Assembly (NCBI RefSeq): GCF_000379845.1
Contig: NZ_KB903804.1
Span: 2,328-66,327 of the forward strand
Source of the DNA: Moraxella boevrei DSM 14165
GTDB taxonomy: Bacteria > Pseudomonadota > Gammaproteobacteria > Pseudomonadales > Moraxellaceae
Reading direction: 5' to 3'
Length of the DNA: 64,000 nucleotides
Shown: positions 19,463-29,422 of the stretch, one piece after another
How the letters are laid out: every line of letters begins with the position of its first letter
Position numbering within the stretch: position 1 is the stretch's first letter
The notes under the pieces: model-generated
What the model was told of the DNA's origin: nothing
Databases searched by the model: none
The model's input: the letters and a program-made list of their open reading frames with translations, nothing else
Position numbers and translations under genes: made by a program

Positions 19463-19494
19463 AAAAACGGTTACTAATCCAAGTAACCGTTTTT
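19463..19494 (-). terminator. Hairpin terminator between rpsO and pnp
   Basis: ACGGTTAC and GTAACCGT pair around an 8-base loop with T-runs on both sides. In E. coli the same position holds the rpsO terminator that limits read-through into pnp. Confidence 0.85.
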
Positions 19495-19517
19495 ATCAAA
19501 CGTCAATCAACACCGAA

Positions 19518-19784
19518 TTAACGACGTAAACCAAGCTCATTAATCAATTTTGAATAACGGTCTAAATCTTTACGCTTTAAATAGTCAAGCAAACTACGAC
19601 GTGAATTTACCATACGGATAAGACCACGACGGCTATGATGGTCAGCTTTATGCGCTTTAAAGTGTGGTTGTAAGTCGTTGATACGAGCGGTTAACAAAGC
19701 AACTTGTACTTCTGGTGAACCTGTGTCGTTTTCAGATTGTTTGAATTTTGCGATGATTTCCGCACGTTGTTCATTGGTTAGCAT
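19518..19784 (-). CDS. rpsO: 30S ribosomal protein S15
   Basis: The 88-residue protein binds the central domain of 16S rRNA early in 30S assembly. It contains the family core [18 protein letters not shown], the [22 protein letters not shown] rRNA-binding segment (in two parts) and the usual C-terminus. The ATG at 19784 (AAAGGAAAAC upstream) gives the standard family length; a start at 19814 would add ten residues that the family lacks. pnp follows. Confidence 0.97.
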   Translation of the reverse strand: MLTNEQRAEIIAKFKQSENDTGSPEVQVALLTARINDLQPHFKAHKADHHSRRGLIRMVNSRRSLLDYLKRKDLDRYSKLINELGLRR

Positions 19785-20291
19785 GGCTAGTTTTCCTTTG
19801 ATGTGAGAAGCCAAATTTATGCTTTATCTTTTATATAATAGCGTATAAATTTGTGTTAAAAAATAAGGTCGCTCCACGCTTCTCAGTAGCACGCCTTAAA
19901 TTAGAGTGCGATATTTTAGCATAGTTTGCTTGAAAAAACAGGATTTTTTGAAAAAATTTGCCAAAAAAGTAAAAAATTTTAAATTTTTTCAAAAATTTCG
20001 CTTGTCTTTAGATTTTTATCGGCAATAATCAATCGTCCAAACTATTAGAATCAAAATAAAGTTGATTAAAATTGCAATAATTGTAACAAAACTTTGCAAG
20101 TTATCAAAATTGTAACTTTTTGAGAAAATTTATTTGCAAAACTTAACATTTCACCTATCAAACACTGACAAACTTTTAAATTTTTTTTGCTAATATACAC
20201 ACCAAGCGGTAAGCAAGAAGAAAACAACCTTCATATTTACTTTTATTCACAAAATTGAATTATCAATTTTTTAGGAAATCGGAGAAAAACG
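19785..20291. promoter_or_regulatory. Divergent control region of rpsO and the outer-membrane barrel gene
   Basis: No gene is seen in these 507 bases. For rpsO (minus strand) an extended -10, TGCTAAAAT (19921-19913), leaves a leader of roughly 120 nt that can fold around AAGGCGTGC...GCGACCTTATTTTTT, perhaps for S15 feedback control. For the barrel gene (plus strand) an extended -10, TGCTAATAT (20188-20196), has CTGACA (20165-20170) as a weakly spaced -35. The middle (about 19950-20130) is very AT-rich with nothing further recognisable. Confidence 0.45.
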
Positions 20292-20834
20292 ATGAAAACT
20301 TTACAAAAAACATTATTAGCCTTAACTGCTGGTGCATTATTATCAACAGGTGCAAACGCTGCCATCAACTACAGTGCTGGTCAACCATACGTAGGTGTGA
20401 AAGTAGGTCAGTTTGATAGCAAGAACGACAATCTTGACGCTAAAAAGCAAACTGCTTACGGAGCATTTGGTGGCTACCAATTTGATGAAAATTGGGGCAC
20501 TGAAATTGAATATCTAGGCTCAAAGAAAGCTGATGTAACATTTAAAAATACCTCTGCCAAGGGTGAAATGAATACTAAGACCTATGGCATATATGGTACT
20601 TATAAATACAACTTTGCAACGACACCTGTTTATGCAAAGGCCAAACTTGGTATTGCTAAAACAGAAGTTGAAGCAAAAACAACGACAAGAACTGTTAAAG
20701 CAGATGACACAGGTCTAGCTTATGGTGTTGGTCTTGGTTTCCAAGCAACCCCTGCGATTGCTATCGAAGCTGAATATGCAAAACCTGAAAGCGATACGAA
20801 CCTTTGGACAGTGGGTGCAAACTTCAAATTCTAA
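20292..20834 (+). CDS. Small outer-membrane beta-barrel protein (OmpA/OmpX-like fold)
   Basis: The 180-residue product has a signal peptide ending ...GANA before Ala24 and then alternating amphipathic strands typical of an eight-stranded barrel (PYVGVKVGQFDS, TAYGAFGGYQFDENWGTEIE, TKTYGIYGTYKYN, LAYGVGLGFQATPAIAIEAEY). It ends in Phe, as outer-membrane barrels do for BamA recognition. There is no OmpA-type peptidoglycan-binding domain, so it is a barrel-only protein of the PF13505 kind. An AGGAAATCGGAG stretch precedes the ATG and a terminator follows, so it is monocistronic. The specific function is unknown. Confidence 0.85.
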   Translation: MKTLQKTLLALTAGALLSTGANAAINYSAGQPYVGVKVGQFDSKNDNLDAKKQTAYGAFGGYQFDENWGTEIEYLGSKKADVTFKNTSAKGEMNTKTYGIYGTYKYNFATTPVYAKAKLGIAKTEVEAKTTTRTVKADDTGLAYGVGLGFQATPAIAIEAEYAKPESDTNLWTVGANFKF

Positions 20835-20863
20835 TATTTGACAAAATCACTTAACAAAAAACA

Positions 20864-20899
20864 CAAAAAACGGCTCTAATTTTTTTAGAGTCGTTTTTT
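20864..20899 (+). terminator. Terminator of the barrel protein gene
   Basis: AACGGCTCTAA and TTAGAGTCGTT (one G-U pair) surround a T5 loop and are followed by TTTT. Confidence 0.8.
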
Positions 20900-21001
20900 G
20901 TTGTGGCAAATATTAGCAAATTTTTTAATTTTCGGTTATGATACACTTTATTTTTGATGACTAGCTTATTTTAAAATTTTTTGATAAAGAAAGGTGATTT
21001 T

Positions 21002-23053
21002 GTGAGAAAAATTCTAGTAACTTCCGCCCTACCCTATGCCAATGGTCCAATCCATTTGGGGCATTTGGTGGAGTATATCCAAACCGACGTTTGGGTAAGA
21101 GCCATGAAAGCCCAAGGACACGATGTCAAGTACGTCTGTGCTGATGATGCTCACGGTACGGCAATCATGCTAAAGGCACAAGACAATGGCGTAACGCCCG
21201 AAGAACAAATCGCCACTGTGAAAGCCTCGCACGAAAAAGATTTTAGCTCATTTTTAATCAATTTTGACAATTATTATTCTACCCATAGTCCTGAAAATGA
21301 GAAATTTTCGCAAGAAATTTACACCAAACTCAATGAACGTGGCTATATTTTTACCAAAAATGTGGAGCAATTATTTGACACCGAAAAAGGGTTATTTTTA
21401 GCTGACCGTTTTGTCAAAGGCGAATGCCCAAAATGCGGTGCCAAAGACCAATACGGTGACAACTGCGAAGTGTGCAGTGCCACTTACAATGCCACTGAGT
21501 TAAAAAATCCGTATTCCACCCTGTCTCAATCCACACCGATCGTCAAAGAGTCAAAACATTACTTTTTTGATTTGCCACGATTTACTGACTTTTTGCAAGG
21601 TTTTACGAAAGAAAACGGGCGACTGCAAACTTCCATTACCAATAAACTCAACGAATGGTTTGAGGCTGGGTTACAGCCTTGGGATATCAGCCGTGATGCA
21701 CCATATTTTGGCTTTAAAATTCCGAATACGCCAACTGATGAACCCGATAAATATTTTTATGTGTGGCTAGATGCTCCTGTTGGCTATATGGCAAGTTTTA
21801 AAAATTTGTGTGAGCGTGAAGGCATTGACTTTGATGCGTATTTTAAAAAAGACAGCGCCACTGAACTGTATCATTTTATCGGCAAAGATATCGTGTATTT
21901 TCACGCCTTATTTTGGCCCGCCATGCTTCACGGCACGGATTACCGTACGCCAACTGCGATTAATGCTCACGGATTTTTGACCGTCAATGGCGAAAAAATG
22001 AGCAAATCTCGTGGTACATTCATCAAAGCCGAAACCTATATTAATCACTTAAATCCTGAATATTTACGCTATTATTTTGCCAGTAAACTATCCGACACGG
22101 TCGAAGATATCAACCTTGATTTGGATGATTTTATGCAAAAAGTCAATTCAGACTTAGTCGGTAAAGTCGTCAATATTGCCAGTCGCTCGGCAAATTTTAT
22201 CCATAAAAACAACGGTGGAAAATTGGCAAATGAAATCACCGAAAAGGTGTTGCTACAAGACATCATTGATGCTGGTGATGAAATCGCCAAAGCTTACGAA
22301 AACCGTGAATTTAGCCGTGCGATGCGACTAATTATGGCGTGTGCGGACAAGGCGAATGAATATATTGACGACAAAAAACCATGGGCGTTAAATAAAGTTG
22401 ACGGCAAGCAAGCGGAAGTCGTGGACGTGTGTACGGTAGCAGTTAACATTTTCCGTCAATTAATCGTCTATCTGTCACCTGTGTTACCTGAGCTTGCCAG
22501 AAAAGCTCAAGAATTTTTGAACATTGACAGCCTAACATTTGACAGTCGTCATGAAATTTTGACGAGCCATAGGATTAACGCCTTTAGCCCGCTGATGAGC
22601 CGTGTGGAAAAAGAGAAAATCGATGCCATGGTAAATGATTCTAAAAGCAGTCTCGCCGAAGAACCTGCCAAAAAAGATAAAAAACCAGACAAAACCACCA
22701 AAACTGAAACATCTGAAATTACAGGTGAATTTATTAATATTGACGACTTTGCCAAAGTAACGATGAAAGTTGCCAAAGTGTTAGAATGTAACAGCGTGGC
22801 AGGGGCTGATAAACTGTTGCAATTTACGCTAGACGTGGGCGAAGAAAAAACTCGCAATGTGTTTAGCGGTATCGCAAAATTTTATAAACCTGAAGAATTA
22901 GCAGGTAAAACGGTGATTTGTGTCACCAACCTTGCCCCACGTAAGATGAAATTTGGCGTATCCGAAGGTATGATTTTGTCAGCGGAAAAAGATGGGCAAT
23001 TACAAGTGGTGATTTTGCCTGATAGCATGGTGGCTGGAGCGACATTGGCATAA
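21002..23053 (+). CDS. metG: Methionyl-tRNA synthetase
   Basis: The 683-residue class I synthetase charges tRNA-Met, including the initiator. The start is GTG at 21002 (AAAGGTGA upstream); the in-frame TTG at 20981 lies before that ribosome site. It shows the HIGH-type motif HLGH (18-21), a zinc knuckle CPKCGAKDQYGDNCEVC, KMSKS (332-336), the anticodon-binding helical domain, a Lys-rich linker (near 560-575) and a C-terminal EMAPII-like tRNA-binding/dimerisation domain. This is the long E. coli-type form. Confidence 0.96.
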   Translation: MRKILVTSALPYANGPIHLGHLVEYIQTDVWVRAMKAQGHDVKYVCADDAHGTAIMLKAQDNGVTPEEQIATVKASHEKDFSSFLINFDNYYSTHSPENEKFSQEIYTKLNERGYIFTKNVEQLFDTEKGLFLADRFVKGECPKCGAKDQYGDNCEVCSATYNATELKNPYSTLSQSTPIVKESKHYFFDLPRFTDFLQGFTKENGRLQTSITNKLNEWFEAGLQPWDISRDAPYFGFKIPNTPTDEPDKYFYVWLDAPVGYMASFKNLCEREGIDFDAYFKKDSATELYHFIGKDIVYFHALFWPAMLHGTDYRTPTAINAHGFLTVNGEKMSKSRGTFIKAETYINHLNPEYLRYYFASKLSDTVEDINLDLDDFMQKVNSDLVGKVVNIASRSANFIHKNNGGKLANEITEKVLLQDIIDAGDEIAKAYENREFSRAMRLIMACADKANEYIDDKKPWALNKVDGKQAEVVDVCTVAVNIFRQLIVYLSPVLPELARKAQEFLNIDSLTFDSRHEILTSHRINAFSPLMSRVEKEKIDAMVNDSKSSLAEEPAKKDKKPDKTTKTETSEITGEFINIDDFAKVTMKVAKVLECNSVAGADKLLQFTLDVGEEKTRNVFSGIAKFYKPEELAGKTVICVTNLAPRKMKFGVSEGMILSAEKDGQLQVVILPDSMVAGATLA

Positions 23054-23078
23054 AACAAACTAAGCCTTTATCCACCAA

Positions 23079-23120
23079 AATCCGCTTTAAATCAATGAGC
23101 TATTTAAAGCGGATTATTTT
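23079..23120 (+). terminator. Terminator of metG
   Basis: A perfect 14-bp stem, AATCCGCTTTAAAT with ATTTAAAGCGGATT, encloses a 9-base loop and is followed by ATTTTT, 26 bases after the metG stop. Confidence 0.85.
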
Positions 23121-23149
23121 TAAGCTTTAGGGCATTTTAGAAATAACAT

Positions 23150-23563
23150 ATGAAACTTTTCCGTAAATTTAATGAACAAAAATTTACTAATATTCAACAG
23201 CTAATTGTGAAATTTCCGTTAGCCACGCTAACTATCGCCAACAACGACAAAATCAAAAATTGCCATATACCCCTAGTTTGGCAAGATAACAGCAGTAATA
23301 CGGCTGTATCTATTCTTACCAATAAATTTGAACAAATTGAAAAAAATCCTTGGTCATCAAGCGATAATCAGCAAGATTTTTTCGATAAATTGTGCAAGGC
23401 GGTTGTTGGATTTAAACTACAAATTATAGATATTCAAGCCCAATTTAAACTCAGCCAAAATAAATCTTCCGATACAATCAACAGTATTATCAATGACCTA
23501 CAAAAAATTAACACAGCAAAAACCAATGAGATGGCAAATAATGTACAACAAGCCAACCGCTAA
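23150..23563 (+). CDS. Shortened PaiB-family (FMN-binding split-barrel) protein with an internal deletion
   Basis: Residues 1-45 match the start of PaiB-type proteins (FPLATLTIANNDKIKNCHIPL is the usual F-P-x-A-T-L ... H-I-P-L signature). Residues 65-120 match their end (NPWSSSDNQQDFFDKLCKAVVGF, then a KLSQNKS motif). PaiB proteins have about 200-215 residues; here 137 remain, and the central FMN-binding strand region (normally containing the S-P-S-W-Y and P-T-W-N-Y segments) is missing without loss of frame. FMN binding is therefore improbable and the gene is probably a remnant. Its stop lies 4 bases before the next gene's start. Confidence 0.65.
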   Translation: MKLFRKFNEQKFTNIQQLIVKFPLATLTIANNDKIKNCHIPLVWQDNSSNTAVSILTNKFEQIEKNPWSSSDNQQDFFDKLCKAVVGFKLQIIDIQAQFKLSQNKSSDTINSIINDLQKINTAKTNEMANNVQQANR

Positions 23564-23567
23564 AAAT

Positions 23568-24791
23568 ATGACTTCACAAAAAACCATCGCCATCATCGGA
23601 GCGGGGGCATCGGGTCTCATGTGTGCCGATTACTTATGCCAATTTGATGTCAATATCCACGTTTATGAGCAACTACCGACCGCAGGACGAAAAATCCTGT
23701 GGGCGGGCAAAACAGGCTTAAACATCAGCCACAATGAAGCACTTGACGATTTTATCAACCGATATTCACACAGTTGGCTTGGCGATTTTGTCAAACTATA
23801 CGATGCCACTTGGCTACAAAACTGGGCAAAAAATCTGGGTATTGACACCTTTGTCGGTTCGTCTGGACGGATTTTCCCGACCATGATGAAAGCATCGCCA
23901 TTATTGCGTGCGTGGTTAAAAGCGTTGGAACAGGACGGCGTGCAATTTTTTTATCGTCATAAATGCGTCAATCTTGATAAAAATACGCTGACTTTTCAAC
24001 ATAAAAATCAATCATTTAACCAAAATTTTGATGCGATTATTTTGGCGTGCGGTGGTTTGTCTTATCCAAAACTTGGCAGTACAGGCGAATGGCAAAACTG
24101 GCTTGGAGCAGATAATATTGAGCCAATGTATGCCAGTAATGTGGGGATTTGCCGTGATTGGTCAAAATTTATCGAGCCATTTTTTGGGCAAGCCTTAAAG
24201 CGAGTAAATGCTTGGGTAAAAAATGAAGAGCAAAAACATCGGGGTGATATTATCATCACCAAATACGGTTTTGAAAGTGGTTTGATTTATAAATTTAATC
24301 GTGACTTGCGTGACAATTTTTATGCGAATGACGATAAAATTATGTGCTTACATTTAGATTTATTACCTGATATTTCATATGATAAAATTTTGCAAATTTT
24401 TAGTAAAAACAAAAAATTATCACTTAATACACGCTTGCAAAAACTAGGCTTAGACAAAGCCAAAATCGCCATTTTACGAGAATTTACCGCTAAATCAGAT
24501 TGGCAAGATGATAAAAAAATTGCTCAGTTTATCAAATATCTAACGGTAGAATTTAATGATTTTCGCCCAATTAATGAAGCGATTAGCTCAGGTGGTGGGG
24601 TAAAATCATCGGCTTTTGTCAATCATTTTCAGTTGAAAACCAATCTATCTGTTTTTTGTACAGGCGAAATGATGGATTGGGACGCACTAACAGGGGGCTA
24701 TTTACTTACCGCTTGTTTTGCTCTTGGGCGTGGTTGTGGGGAAAGTGTGGTAAATAAGTTACATCTGAACAAAAAAACTTCCGCCATGTGA
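23568..24791 (+). CDS. NAD(P)/FAD-dependent oxidoreductase of the HI0933/YhiN family (TIGR03862-like)
   Basis: The 407-residue flavoprotein begins with the dinucleotide-binding signature AIIGAGASGLMCADYL. It carries the family motifs GRKILWAGKTGLNISHNE near residue 40, the GSSGRIFP motif near 100, and a C-terminal ISSGGGVKSSAF plus CTGEMMDWDALTGGYLLT FAD-contact segment. The substrate is unknown for this family. I chose the ATG at 23568, where family similarity begins; the open frame extends upstream to 23493 and overlaps the PaiB remnant, but that extension looks non-homologous. A terminator overlaps its stop codon. Confidence 0.85.
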   Translation: MTSQKTIAIIGAGASGLMCADYLCQFDVNIHVYEQLPTAGRKILWAGKTGLNISHNEALDDFINRYSHSWLGDFVKLYDATWLQNWAKNLGIDTFVGSSGRIFPTMMKASPLLRAWLKALEQDGVQFFYRHKCVNLDKNTLTFQHKNQSFNQNFDAIILACGGLSYPKLGSTGEWQNWLGADNIEPMYASNVGICRDWSKFIEPFFGQALKRVNAWVKNEEQKHRGDIIITKYGFESGLIYKFNRDLRDNFYANDDKIMCLHLDLLPDISYDKILQIFSKNKKLSLNTRLQKLGLDKAKIAILREFTAKSDWQDDKKIAQFIKYLTVEFNDFRPINEAISSGGGVKSSAFVNHFQLKTNLSVFCTGEMMDWDALTGGYLLTACFALGRGCGESVVNKLHLNKKTSAM

Positions 24792-24802
24792 CGGAAGTTT
24801 TT
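24773..24802. terminator. Bidirectional terminator between the flavoprotein gene and groEL
   Basis: AAAAACTTCCG and CGGAAGTTTTT pair around an 8-base loop that contains the flavoprotein stop codon. T-runs flank both sides, serving both convergent genes. Confidence 0.85.
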
Positions 24803-24831
24803 GATTTAAATGGGTTTAGTAATCGGTAAAA

Positions 24832-26502
<1,671 letters not shown>

Positions 26503-26528
26503 TTACAATAAAATGCTGTTTTTTTTAA

Positions 26529-26550
26529 GTTGGGTTAAAACCCAGCCTAC
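26529..26550. repeat. Degenerate palindromic repeat in the groES-groEL gap
   Basis: GTTGGGTTAAAACCCAGCCTAC resembles one arm of the repeat at 13786-13852 (GTGGGTGAAACCCACCCTAC). It can form a GGGTT/AACCC hairpin between the two cistrons. Confidence 0.55.
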
Positions 26551-26556
26551 AAAAAA

Positions 26557-26841
26557 TTAAACAAGAACACCTAATACATCGCTTTCTTTCATAATCAACA
26601 GTTCTTCGCCGTCCACTTTCACAGTTGAACCTGCGTATTGACCAAATAACACCTTGTCGCCAACTTTGACATCAAGTGGGCGTACACCATTTTCAGTGAT
26701 TTGACCATTACCCACAGCGATAACTTCGCCTTGTTGTGGTTTTTCTTGGGCGTTGCCTGCCAATAATAATCCGCCTGCGGTTTTTTGTTCTTCTTCAGAA
26801 CGGCGGACAACGATACGGTCGTGTAAAGGACGAATAGCCAT
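26557..26841 (-). CDS. groS: Co-chaperonin GroES (10 kDa)
   Basis: The 94-residue protein forms the heptameric lid of GroEL. It starts [22 protein letters not shown] after Met-Ala (in two pieces), contains the mobile loop, and has the normal length. It is the first gene of the groESL operon, behind a consensus sigma-32 promoter. Confidence 0.97.
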   Translation of the reverse strand: MAIRPLHDRIVVRRSEEEQKTAGGLLLAGNAQEKPQQGEVIAVGNGQITENGVRPLDVKVGDKVLFGQYAGSTVKVDGEELLIMKESDVLGVLV

Positions 26842-26955
26842 ATTTTTACTCCAATTATTGTTAAAATTTCTATAAAAATTGGGTTAGAAACCCATAAATT
26901 TTGTTAATCAAGAAAAGTTTGCCACTTTGCCAAGATTAACAACTTGATTGTAAAA

Positions 26956-26982
26956 ATGGGGATAGGTAGTAATTTGTTCAAG
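26956..26982 (-). promoter_or_regulatory. Sigma-32 (RpoH) heat-shock promoter of groESL
   Basis: On the minus strand CTTGAA (26982-26977) and CCCCATTTTTA (from 26961) are spaced by 15 bases, a near-perfect match to the enterobacterial RpoH consensus. The 5' leader to the groES ATG is about 105 bases. No CIRCE inverted repeat is present, so control should be by RpoH, not HrcA. Confidence 0.85.
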
Positions 26983-27175
26983 TTGCTTTTGTAAAAAAAT
27001 CCAAAAATTTTGCGATTTTTTTATAAATTTTCGCCGAGTTGGGCAAAAATTATTGCGTTAAAATTGGTATATTGTCATATTTTGTTATGTTTTAGGGCGT
27101 TTTGGCAAAGTGACTTGTTTTTTGGCAAAAAGACCTTAAGTTAGTTTCGTTCATTTTGATAAAAAAGGTAAGATT

Positions 27176-27862
27176 ATGAACTTTCAAAAGACACTTGTTA
27201 GTACCATGTTAGTCGTATCGGGTCTGGTAGCAATGCCTGCGATGGCAGTAATTTCACCATTTTCTGCGAATTATGATTTTAACATCGAAGGCAAATATAA
27301 AGGCTCGGCAACCCGTGTACTAAAGCAAAACGGCAGTCAATGGACGTATAACATGAACGCTACGGCAGGCAAGCTCGCATCGGCAAATATGTCATCGGTA
27401 TTTAATGATAATGGTGGGATAGTGATACCAACTAAAAGTAGCACACAATACAAAATCTTGGGGGTGGGTCGTACTGAAACACTCAGTTTTAACCCTGCTC
27501 AAAAACAGTACATTAGCAATTATAAAGGCAAAAATACCACGGTAAAAATGCTAACAACAGCGTATGATGATTTGAGTTTGGAAATGCAAATTCGCGAAGA
27601 CCTAAAGGCGAATAAGTTCCGTGGTAGCTATAACACTGCCGACCGTGACAAGGTAGAAACGGTAAAATTTACAAAATCCGCCACGACCAAAATCAGCGTA
27701 CCTGCAGGGACGTTTGATGCGGTGCGAGTTGACCGTGTGCATGATGCTAAAAGCCGTCAGACGAGTTTTTGGCTTGCACCAAAGTTAGACTATTTACCTG
27801 TAAAAGTGGTACAAACCAATGACGGCAAAAAAATGGAAATGAATTTAATCAAAGTTAATTAA
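27176..27862 (+). CDS. DUF3108-domain exported protein
   Basis: The 228-residue protein has a signal peptide (residues 1-24, ending AMPAMA) and the DUF3108 pattern of a periplasmic beta-rich protein: FSANYDFNIEGKYKGSATRV near residue 35, then DRDKVETVKFT and a conserved ... VPAGTFDAVRVDRVHDAKSR ... TSFWLAPKLDYLPVKVVQT region (two parts). Its function is not known. It is transcribed alone, diverging from groESL, and shares a bidirectional terminator with the porin gene. Confidence 0.85.
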   Translation: MNFQKTLVSTMLVVSGLVAMPAMAVISPFSANYDFNIEGKYKGSATRVLKQNGSQWTYNMNATAGKLASANMSSVFNDNGGIVIPTKSSTQYKILGVGRTETLSFNPAQKQYISNYKGKNTTVKMLTTAYDDLSLEMQIREDLKANKFRGSYNTADRDKVETVKFTKSATTKISVPAGTFDAVRVDRVHDAKSRQTSFWLAPKLDYLPVKVVQTNDGKKMEMNLIKVN

Positions 27863-27883
27863 TTTATTAGCAGATATTAAAAA

Positions 27884-27911
27884 AACCCACACCAAAAAAG
27901 ATGTGGGCTTT
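27884..27911. terminator. Bidirectional terminator between the DUF3108 gene and the porin gene
   Basis: CCCACA and TGTGGG pair around a CCAAAAAAGA loop. The T7 run is on the minus (porin) side and a shorter T-run on the plus side. Confidence 0.75.
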
Positions 27912-27936
27912 TGATTGACCGTTTGGTTAAGTGAGA

Positions 27937-28908
27937 TTAGAAGTTGTATTCTAGACCTGCACCTACACCAAAACCGTCTTTTTCTGTACCGTTGCTGTCA
28001 ACGTTTTGATGACCAACATACACATGACCTGTGGTTGCTTGGTTAAAGTTGTATTTACCACCCACAACAAACTGTGTGCTGTCTACGCCGTCAACACCAC
28101 CCATATTTTGGATTAGGTGTGCTTCGCCATAAGCCAACCAAGGTGTACCAGTTTTGTATTGACCGCTTAATGCAACGATATTTTCTTTTTTGGCATTAAC
28201 TGCACCAGTATCAGTGTTTTGATATAAACCACCAACTGTTACCGCTTGATTTACATCATATTGACCGCTGACACGTGCGGTTTTAAAATCGCCCGCTTGG
28301 ATATAAGTTGCACCACCACGGTAAGCTTGACCTGCTGGCTCATATTTCACACCCACACCAAACGCATCACGCTCTACAGAATCTGTTTTGTTATCTTCAT
28401 CAAGGGCATACATACCCAGGAATTGCACACCATTATAGTCTGGCGAGAAGTAAGCCATTGCGTTATTAGCACGTGGACCATCCCATGAAGCACCACCAAA
28501 GCTGTTGTCATATAGACCTTCTGCTACGGTTACATAGTTCACTTGGTCATCAATGGTAGTCAAACGACCTGCAACTAAGGTACCGTATTGTTTGTTTGAC
28601 AAACCTAAGTAAGTATCACGAGAATAAAACTGGTCAGTTTTGCGTTTTTCGTGGGTATTGTTACCTGAGTCAACCCAGTTATCACCTGCATCAACATCAA
28701 CCCCATATTCTAATTGGTACACAAGATCAGTATTTGCAGTTAGGTTTTCAGAACCTTTGATGCCGATACGTGAACTGTTCGAGTTCAATTGGGTACGAGC
28801 ATCTTCTACATAGTCAAGCGTTAAAAATGCTTTACCATAAACTTGTGGTGCAGCTTGGGCAGATACTGATAGAGCAGCGACAGCTGTTGCTAAAAGTAAT
28901 TTTTTCAT
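27937..28908 (-). CDS. General porin (Gram-negative trimeric porin family)
   Basis: The 323-residue outer-membrane protein starts at the ATG at 28908 (GGAG 7 bases upstream) with a classical signal peptide, MKKLLLATAVAALSVSAQA. A 16-strand-type porin sequence follows: QVYGKAFLTLDYV at the start, SSRIGIKGSENL, the loop-3-like YFSPDYNGVQFLGMYA, and a C-terminal GVGAGLEYNF ending in Phe. It resembles neisserial PorB-type and other Porin_4 proteins and should allow diffusion of small hydrophilic solutes. It has a recognisable promoter and terminator and stands alone. Confidence 0.92.
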   Translation of the reverse strand: MKKLLLATAVAALSVSAQAAPQVYGKAFLTLDYVEDARTQLNSNSSRIGIKGSENLTANTDLVYQLEYGVDVDAGDNWVDSGNNTHEKRKTDQFYSRDTYLGLSNKQYGTLVAGRLTTIDDQVNYVTVAEGLYDNSFGGASWDGPRANNAMAYFSPDYNGVQFLGMYALDEDNKTDSVERDAFGVGVKYEPAGQAYRGGATYIQAGDFKTARVSGQYDVNQAVTVGGLYQNTDTGAVNAKKENIVALSGQYKTGTPWLAYGEAHLIQNMGGVDGVDSTQFVVGGKYNFNQATTGHVYVGHQNVDSNGTEKDGFGVGAGLEYNF

Positions 28909-29057
28909 GGGAATTCTCCACTTTAACAAAAAACATTTTTTAGGGTTTGGGCAGGTGTTGCACGCCCTATCTTTGCTTATATTCCTAATTTTTTAAGTTA
29001 TCTTTTCAGCAAGTTTGAAGTATGGCTAATCAGACAAATTAATCAATCAGCAATAAC

Positions 29058-29085
29058 AGTATAACAACATTTTGGCAAAAATCAA
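29058..29085 (-). promoter_or_regulatory. Sigma-70 promoter of the porin gene
   Basis: On the minus strand TTGATT (29085-29080) and TATACT (29063-29058) are spaced by 16 bases. This leaves a leader of roughly 140 nt before the ATG. The rest of the 514-base gap (28909-29422) is AT-rich and holds only this promoter, the terminator at 29311 and the repeat at 29364. Confidence 0.65.
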
Positions 29086-29310
29086 GTAATATGCAACATA
29101 GTTTTAGCAACTGTGCAAAAAAAGTTACAGAATAGCTACGTTTTTACCAAAACATTACTTAATTCATAGCATACCAATTTTGAAATAATTTGCAACACTT
29201 TTTTGCAAATTTTTAGTAAATTCCTTAAAAAAATTGTGGTTATTAAGAATAATTATCAATAAAATCAGTTTTTTACCAATTTTTTGGTAAACTTTTAGAC
29301 CTTTTTGCAT

Positions 29311-29342
29311 AAAAAACGGACGGATTGAACGCCCATTTTTTG
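29311..29342 (-). terminator. Terminator of glcB
   Basis: On the minus strand AAAAAATGGGCG and CGTCCGTTTTTT pair (two G-U/T pairs) around a 7-base loop, about 80 bases after the glcB stop. Confidence 0.6.
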
Positions 29343-29363
29343 GATTTTTTAAAAATATTAATT

Positions 29364-29396
29364 AACCTTCCCGATGCTTCGAGAAGCTCAGCATGA
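29364..29396. repeat. Short dispersed intergenic repeat unit
   Basis: On the minus strand the sequence GTTCATGCTGAGCTTCTCG followed by AAGCATCGGG matches the pattern of an intergenic repeat common in many proteobacteria (GTTC-x-TGCTGAGCTT-x-TCGAAGC). The core GAGCTTCTCGAAGC contains a small palindrome (GCTTCTCGAAGC). I see only one copy in the window. Confidence 0.45.
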
Positions 29397-29422
29397 ACAA
29401 AAACGCTGATAAGGCTATGTTT

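Noticed and set aside
29239-29262. Fur-box-like AT-rich sequence upstream of the porin gene
   Set aside because: Weak, non-symmetric match, upstream of the probable porin promoter and expected by chance in such AT-rich DNA.
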